From: Pseudobutyrivibrio sp.
Lineage (GTDB): Bacteria > Bacillota > Clostridia > Lachnospirales > Lachnospiraceae
Direction of reading: 5' to 3'
Assembly (NCBI RefSeq): GCF_017471675.1
Contig: NZ_JAFUSK010000068.1
Span: 52,609-116,608, forward strand
DNA length: 64,000 bases
This document shows positions 59,478 through 64,000 of the stretch, piece by piece. The position numbers were made by a program, and so were the translations under genes. The notes below the pieces were generated by a model. The model was not told the DNA's origin. It made no database searches and worked only from the letters and a program-made list of their open reading frames with translations. Position 1 is the stretch's first letter, and each line of letters opens with the position of its first letter.

Positions 59478-60676
59478 AAATATTACTTATAGATGTTAAT
59501 TGTAAATACAGCTCCACAGGCAAGATAGTATATGATTTGTATAATAGGCTTAACGCTGATGGGCATGAAGCCAGAATTGCTTACGGCCGTGGAGATGTTA
59601 TAGACGAGCAAGGTATTTACAAATTTGGCATAGATTCAGAAACAAAAAAGCATGCATTGCTTACTAGAATTACTGGAAAGAATGGCTATTATTCTCCAAA
59701 ATCTACCAAGCGTTTGATTCAGTATATAGAAGAATTTAAGCCTGACCTTATACATATACATGAATTACATGCATATTTTGTAAATCATTTGGAATTGCTA
59801 GACTATCTTAGACAAAAGCAGATTCCGATAGTGTGGACTTTTCACTGCGAATACATGTACACAGGAAAATGTGGATTTGCATATGAATGCCAGGGTTACA
59901 AAACAGGATGTGGCAACTGCCCATATCTGCGTGAATATGTAAGTTCATTTGGAATAGATAAAACTGCCCAGATGCTTTCTGACAAAAAGGCAGCTATGGC
60001 AGGGCTTAATATAAAATCAATCGTCACACCATCTAAATGGTTGGCGGATAAAACAAAAGAAACCTATTTAGGTCATTATCGTATATGCGTTATCAATAAT
60101 GGAATAGATACATCTGGAATCTTTTATCCTAGGCCAAAGGATGCGGATTTACGCAGGGCATTTGGTATAGGCGAAGATGACAGATTAGTTCTTGCTGTTG
60201 CCCCTAACATCATGGATGTTAGAAAAGGAGGACAGATGGTTTTAGATTTGGCTAAGACAATGCCAGATACACAGTTTGTCCTAGTAGGTGCAGATGAAAC
60301 CAAAAGAATAGAAAAAAATGTTCAGCTAATCAGCAGAACTAAAAATCAGGACGAACTTGCTAAGTGGTACTCCGAGGCAAATGTATTTATTATTTGCAGC
60401 AAGGCAGAAAATTTCCCTACCACCTGTGTGGAAGCATTGTGTTGCGGTACCCCTGTAGTTGGACTTGATGAATGTGGTACAAAAGAAACTGCACCACAGC
60501 CTTATGGCACATTTGTGTCAAACGATGCATATGTACTTGAAACACTAAAAGCTGCAATAGATATTCAGTTGGATAAAGGGCTTACAAGCAAAGAGATTCG
60601 TAAGTTTGCTGTGGAGCATTATGATAATAGCGTAATGTATAAAAGCTATTTAGATATTTATAATTCAAGGAGTTAA
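59474..60676 (+). CDS. Family 4 glycosyltransferase, WcaL-like
   Basis: A 400-residue GT-B enzyme starting MKILLIDVNCKYSSTGKIVY. It has the TFHCEYMYTGKCGFAYECQG segment with several Cys and CGNCPYLREY, typical of putative colanic-acid-type transferases of the WcaL group. The donor lobe shows LAVAPNIMDVRKGGQMVLDL and KAENFPTTCVEALCCGTPVV. The Cys cluster CGFAYEC/GCGNC may bind metal. It overlaps the HisF-like gene and is three bases before the next start. Confidence 0.9.
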   Translation: MKILLIDVNCKYSSTGKIVYDLYNRLNADGHEARIAYGRGDVIDEQGIYKFGIDSETKKHALLTRITGKNGYYSPKSTKRLIQYIEEFKPDLIHIHELHAYFVNHLELLDYLRQKQIPIVWTFHCEYMYTGKCGFAYECQGYKTGCGNCPYLREYVSSFGIDKTAQMLSDKKAAMAGLNIKSIVTPSKWLADKTKETYLGHYRICVINNGIDTSGIFYPRPKDADLRRAFGIGEDDRLVLAVAPNIMDVRKGGQMVLDLAKTMPDTQFVLVGADETKRIEKNVQLISRTKNQDELAKWYSEANVFIICSKAENFPTTCVEALCCGTPVVGLDECGTKETAPQPYGTFVSNDAYVLETLKAAIDIQLDKGLTSKEIRKFAVEHYDNSVMYKSYLDIYNSRS

Positions 60677-60678
60677 GT

Positions 60679-61836
60679 ATGAAAATACTACACATAGGAT
60701 TGCCATCCCATTTTACTGAGGGAATGCTTTATCAGGAGAATATGCTTATTGCGATGAATAGAGCAGATGGTCATGATGTGACAATTATTACAGATGTATA
60801 TCATTATGAGGGAAGCAAACTTGTAGAGGGACCAGAAGAAGACCGTGTCATGGATAATGGCGCCCGTCTAATTCGACTCAAATATGATAGAGTTTTTCAT
60901 AGCGATTTATGGACAGAAAAGATTCAAAAATGCCGTAAGCTGAAAAAATATCTTAATGAAATACAGCCTGATACAATTCTATACCATGGAGTGTGTGGCT
61001 ATGAGATGATGGATGTGGCAGAATATTGCAAGAAGCACACAGAGTGTCATTTTTATATGGATAGCCATGAGGATTACACTAATTCTGCAATGACTTTTGC
61101 TAGTAAGATTTTTTATAAAACGATACATGGATATTTTGTTCACAAGGCATTGCCAGAGGTAGACAAGATTCTTTACTTAGGTGTGCAGATGCGAGATTGG
61201 CTCAAGGATATTTATGCAATTCCTGATAGCATGATGGAATTCATGGCAATCGGGGGTATAATATACACACCTGAGCAACAGACTGAAGCCAGACAGGATA
61301 TCATCAACAGATATGCCCTTCCACAGGATGCCATAATCATGGCTCACTCTGGAAAGCTTTCTGCTGGTAAGCGCACAGCAGAGCTACTTAGAGCATTTTC
61401 AAAGGTACAGGATCCACGCATGGCTCTGTTCGTGTTTGGCTCAATACCAGATGATATGGAATCTACTATACGTCCTCTTATTGATGCAGATAGCCGCATT
61501 CATTTTATGGGGTGGAAGGTTAATAAGGAGATTGAGCAGTTCCTTGCTGGTGTTGATTTGTATTGTCAGCCAGGGGGACAGTCTTCTACATTTGAAACAG
61601 CTATGTGCTGTGGATGTGCTAACATGACATACCCACATGAAACATATAAGGATGAAACATATTCTGATTGCAATGGAGAAAACTATTTCTTTGTAGAGAC
61701 AGAGGAAGATATGGAAGCGGTGTTTAAGAGAATTCTTGACAATCCACTTGTGTTAGAGCAGACAAAAGCAAAATCGTTTGCATTTGCAAAGCTTCAGTTT
61801 GATTATGAAACTATTGCAAGAAGAATTTATACCTAG
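60679..61836 (+). CDS. Family 4 glycosyltransferase
   Basis: A 385-residue GT-B-like protein starting MKILHIGLPSHFTEGMLYQE. It has a VTIITDVYHYEGSKLVEGPE segment, CHFYMDSHEDYTNSAMTF, the donor-lobe IMAHSGKLSAGKRTAELLRA, and GGQSSTFETAMCCGCANMTY in place of the usual E-rich donor motif. This altered motif makes the donor type uncertain. It is nine bases before the next gene, in the same run. Confidence 0.82.
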   Translation: MKILHIGLPSHFTEGMLYQENMLIAMNRADGHDVTIITDVYHYEGSKLVEGPEEDRVMDNGARLIRLKYDRVFHSDLWTEKIQKCRKLKKYLNEIQPDTILYHGVCGYEMMDVAEYCKKHTECHFYMDSHEDYTNSAMTFASKIFYKTIHGYFVHKALPEVDKILYLGVQMRDWLKDIYAIPDSMMEFMAIGGIIYTPEQQTEARQDIINRYALPQDAIIMAHSGKLSAGKRTAELLRAFSKVQDPRMALFVFGSIPDDMESTIRPLIDADSRIHFMGWKVNKEIEQFLAGVDLYCQPGGQSSTFETAMCCGCANMTYPHETYKDETYSDCNGENYFFVETEEDMEAVFKRILDNPLVLEQTKAKSFAFAKLQFDYETIARRIYT

Positions 61837-61845
61837 AGGAATGAT

Positions 61846-62829
61846 ATGACAAACAAAGAACTATTTGATAAATTTTGCGAAGATAATTATGTGTGTATAT
61901 ATTCTAAGCCTTGGTGGCTGGATGCCATTGTAGGTCCAGAGAACTGGGATGTATGGATATATGAAAAGGGCGGTAGAGTTTGGGCTGCCATGCCATATTA
62001 TCTTGAAGAAAAAAATGGAATTAGACGTATTACAAAACCACCTCTTACTCAGACTAATGGTCTTATTGTTAGTTATCCAAAGGATCCACAGTCTCTTGCC
62101 AAGCGTGCAAGCTATGAAGAAGAGATATGTGATGCTGCAATTGAGTTCATCGAGTCTTTGGGGCTGGATTTATACGAGCAGCAGTTCCAGTATAAATATT
62201 CTAACTTCCTTCCATTCTTCTGGCATTTTTATAATGTCATTCCAAGATACACTTATGTTATCGAGAACACATCAGACATGGAACGTGTAGATGCTGGAAT
62301 CAGCAGTAAATATAAAAACATGATTAGAAAGGGCGAAAAGAACGTCCATCATTTTGGAACAATAGATGCAGATACATTCTATACAGAGCATGAAAAGATT
62401 TTTGCAAGACAGGGATTGCCTGTTCCTTTCACAAGAGAACAATGGCATAGAGTGTATGATGCAGCATATTCTCATGGCGCTGGTGAAGTGTTTGCAGCTC
62501 TTTCAGAGAATGATGAGGTGCTTTCGCTCAGCTTTTTGATTTGGGATGAGGAGAGCCTTTATCTAGATGCAGGTGGTCCAATCCCAGAACATAGCCGCCT
62601 ACAGACATACGATGCCCTTGTTCATAAATCTATTGAGAAGGCCCATGAGAAAGGGCTTAAGTTTGATTTTGAAGGTAGCGTGGTAAAACAGATTAACCAT
62701 AGCTTTAGAGAATATGGTGGTCGCCCAATAGAATACTATCGTTTTAGAAAAGTATTTAATCCAGATATCATTCGTAAAGAAGCAGAGGATACAATAAAAA
62801 GATGCAGCCAGAATTCGAATATACAGTAG
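61846..62829 (+). CDS. GNAT/FemAB-like acyltransferase
   Basis: A 327-residue protein of the Acetyltransf_6 (FemAB-like GNAT) type. It starts MTNKELFDKFCEDNYVCIYS, and has SSKYKNMIRKGEKNVHHFGT, VFAALSENDEVLSLSFLIWD, and SLYLDAGGPIPEHSRLQTY with KFDFEGSVVKQINHSFREYG, the C-terminal GNAT pattern. It could add an acyl or aminoacyl group to a glycan sugar. The acceptor is unknown. The next frame overlaps its end by 28 bases. Confidence 0.8.
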   Translation: MTNKELFDKFCEDNYVCIYSKPWWLDAIVGPENWDVWIYEKGGRVWAAMPYYLEEKNGIRRITKPPLTQTNGLIVSYPKDPQSLAKRASYEEEICDAAIEFIESLGLDLYEQQFQYKYSNFLPFFWHFYNVIPRYTYVIENTSDMERVDAGISSKYKNMIRKGEKNVHHFGTIDADTFYTEHEKIFARQGLPVPFTREQWHRVYDAAYSHGAGEVFAALSENDEVLSLSFLIWDEESLYLDAGGPIPEHSRLQTYDALVHKSIEKAHEKGLKFDFEGSVVKQINHSFREYGGRPIEYYRFRKVFNPDIIRKEAEDTIKRCSQNSNIQ

Positions 62830-63875
62830 ACTTAAAATATAAAAATATATTGATTATAATGCCTAAGTTCTATAGCTATCAGGCTAAGATACATGATGAT
62901 TTGATAGCTAGAGGAGCTAATGTGGCTTTTTATGATGAGGAGCCAGAAAGAGGCAAGTTTCTAATACTGAAGAATCTTGAGAAGCTATTAAAAAAAGACA
63001 ATATCTTTAAGAAGTTTAATCAGCAGCTTAAGGAGAAGATTATTGCGGAGATGCCAGCTGGTGGTTACGATTATTTTCTTGTTATAAGGGGAAATGTACT
63101 TACAGAAGATATTATAAGGGATATTAAGGAACAGGCTCTTAAGCCAGGAGCCAAGACGATATTCTATGCTTGGGATTCATTTGAAAACATGCGTCATAAA
63201 GGTGAGCTTGGCAGAATATTTGACAGACGCGCTACATTTGATTCGGTAGATGCTAAGAATAACAGCGATTATGAGCTATTGCCATTATTTTACACAGATG
63301 AATTTGATGCTAATCAGGTAAAGCATGCTATTGATAATAAATATGATTATGTAAGTGTGGCAGCGTTCTATCCATTTAGATACAGATATTATAAAGCTTT
63401 AAAAGAAGCTAATCCTGACAAGAAACTGGCACTTAAGCTTTATCTAGCTCCTAGTGTATATCGAGGAAAAAAGCTTAAAGATCCAAAGCTAGTAAAGAAT
63501 CTAGATATGGATATTGTAAGCTTTACTCCATTTGAAGCTGAGTACATCAGAAATCTGTGCTTATCTTCTAAAGCAGTGGTGGATTTTGCTCAGGAAAACC
63601 AGCAGGGTTTGACAATGCGTACAATGGAGACCCTTGGAATCAAGAGAAAGTTGGTAACAAACAACATATATTTAAAGGACTATGAGTTCTATAATGAAGA
63701 CAATGCAGTAATTCTTGAGGACTTACCAGCCAAGGCTGACGCCGCCGAATCCACTGGCGACTACTCAGCCTTCGTCCTCCCAGACGCAGACTGGCTAGAT
63801 AAACCATATGCGGAAAACGAATCAATCCGCAAGAAATACAGCATCCACGCATGGCTAGACAACCTCTTCGCCTAG
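62802..63875 (+). CDS. CgeB-like protein of polysaccharide locus
   Basis: A 357-residue protein. It starts MQPEFEYTVDLKYKNILIIM by the longest frame; a later ATG at 62861 is possible because no good ribosome site precedes either. YDYFLVIRGNVLTEDIIRDI, TIFYAWDSFENMRHKGELGR, and FTPFEAEYIRNLCLSSKAVV with TMRTMETLGIKRKLVTNN in the C-terminal half resemble CgeB- and lipopolysaccharide-type transferases. It is probably a glycosyltransferase. The gene ends in a C-rich, T-poor run and repeat C5 follows directly. Confidence 0.72.
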   Translation: MQPEFEYTVDLKYKNILIIMPKFYSYQAKIHDDLIARGANVAFYDEEPERGKFLILKNLEKLLKKDNIFKKFNQQLKEKIIAEMPAGGYDYFLVIRGNVLTEDIIRDIKEQALKPGAKTIFYAWDSFENMRHKGELGRIFDRRATFDSVDAKNNSDYELLPLFYTDEFDANQVKHAIDNKYDYVSVAAFYPFRYRYYKALKEANPDKKLALKLYLAPSVYRGKKLKDPKLVKNLDMDIVSFTPFEAEYIRNLCLSSKAVVDFAQENQQGLTMRTMETLGIKRKLVTNNIYLKDYEFYNEDNAVILEDLPAKADAAESTGDYSAFVLPDADWLDKPYAENESIRKKYSIHAWLDNLFA

Positions 63876-63924
63876 GCTTCTCCCTTAGTAGGGAGAAGCT
63901 GTCACCGCAGGTGACTGATGAGGG
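63876..63924 (+). repeat. Family C palindrome (C5)
   Basis: GCTTCTCCC/GGGAGAAGC and GTCACC/GGTGAC hairpins followed by TGATGAGGG, a near copy of C3. It begins one base after the last stop codon. Confidence 0.8.
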
Positions 63925-63941
63925 TATGAATTAAGAAAATA

Positions 63942-64000
63942 GGCTTCCCCCCTTGAGGGGTTGCTAGATGTCCAGTGGACATCTGTTTAGCAACGACCGG
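63942..64000 (+). repeat. Family E-like element cut by window end (E6)
   Basis: CCCCCC/GGGG stem, then TTGCTA (63961) ... TAGCAA (63993) closing GATGTCC/GGACATC, then CGACCGG. The same hairpin plan is inside E2 at 769-801 with AAGGTCC/GGACCTT, so the inner stem covaries. The rest lies outside the window. Confidence 0.7.

Noticed and set aside
1-64000. tRNA, rRNA, prophage or insertion sequence
   Set aside because: I found no cloverleaf-like tRNA, no rRNA sequence, and no transposase, integrase or phage structural gene in any frame.

Overview
The window is AT-rich DNA from a flagellated, low-GC Gram-positive bacterium. Gene content and order point to a rumen or gut Lachnospiraceae close to Butyrivibrio, Pseudobutyrivibrio or Roseburia: fliW-csrA-flaG-fliD-fliS-flagellin with SigD (sigma-28) type promoters, comF next to a YvyF-like gene, the cdaA-cdaR-glmM operon, and a very large surface-polysaccharide region. 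The genus is inferred from gene content only. I see no tRNA, rRNA, CRISPR array, transposase or phage gene.

Layout. 1-7.9 kb is the late flagellar block: the 3' part of fliW, csrA, flaG, fliD, fliS, a FlgN/FliT-like chaperone candidate, flagellin, and an unknown small helical protein. 8-11.3 kb holds two glycosyltransferases that are candidates for flagellin glycosylation. 11.4-14.2 kb is on the minus strand and carries a second FliD-like protein and an orphan substrate-binding lipoprotein. 14.3-21 kb is mostly housekeeping: comF, yvyF-like, two unknown membrane proteins, cdaA-cdaR-glmM and an HPr-like protein. leuA follows. From 22.8 kb to the end is a roughly 41-kb polysaccharide and glycan locus: the four dTDP-rhamnose genes, UDP-galactopyranose mutase, a GH25 cell-wall hydrolase, two priming sugar transferases (one broken), many glycosyltransferases, a Wzx-type flippase, a Wzy-type polymerase, and a nonulosonic (sialic-acid-like, legionaminic-type) acid pathway (legB, legC, ptmE, neuB/legI and neuA/legF types). 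It also has an N-formyltransferase/PIG-L deacetylase pair, a WbpB/WbpE-like pair, and an N-acetyl sugar amidotransferase with its HisH/HisF-like ammonia-channelling partners.

The most unusual feature is in the spacers. Nearly every gap between transcription units in the glycan locus, and several in the flagellar block, is filled by long nested inverted repeats belonging to a few families (A, B, C and E here). Family A (12 copies) keeps an asymmetric internal loop, one A facing GTA, between two helices whose sequences change from copy to copy by compensating substitutions. Family B (5 copies) keeps a hairpin core with a covarying tip stem and one or two GNRA-type mini-hairpins, and in this window precedes only nucleotide-sugar genes (rfbA, rfbC, legB, legC, ptmE). 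Copies often end 10-25 bases before a start codon. Some occur as inverted pairs in one spacer. I do not recognise A or B as a named RNA or repeat family. They could be structured leader RNAs, or a REP/BIME-like dispersed repeat, or both.

Other points: genes that end at these spacers tend to finish in a C-rich, T-poor stretch; a second priming sugar transferase carries three in-frame stop codons; and the flagellin leader contains a hairpin with an AGGA loop next to the ribosome binding site, as expected for CsrA control, with fliW and csrA a few kilobases upstream.
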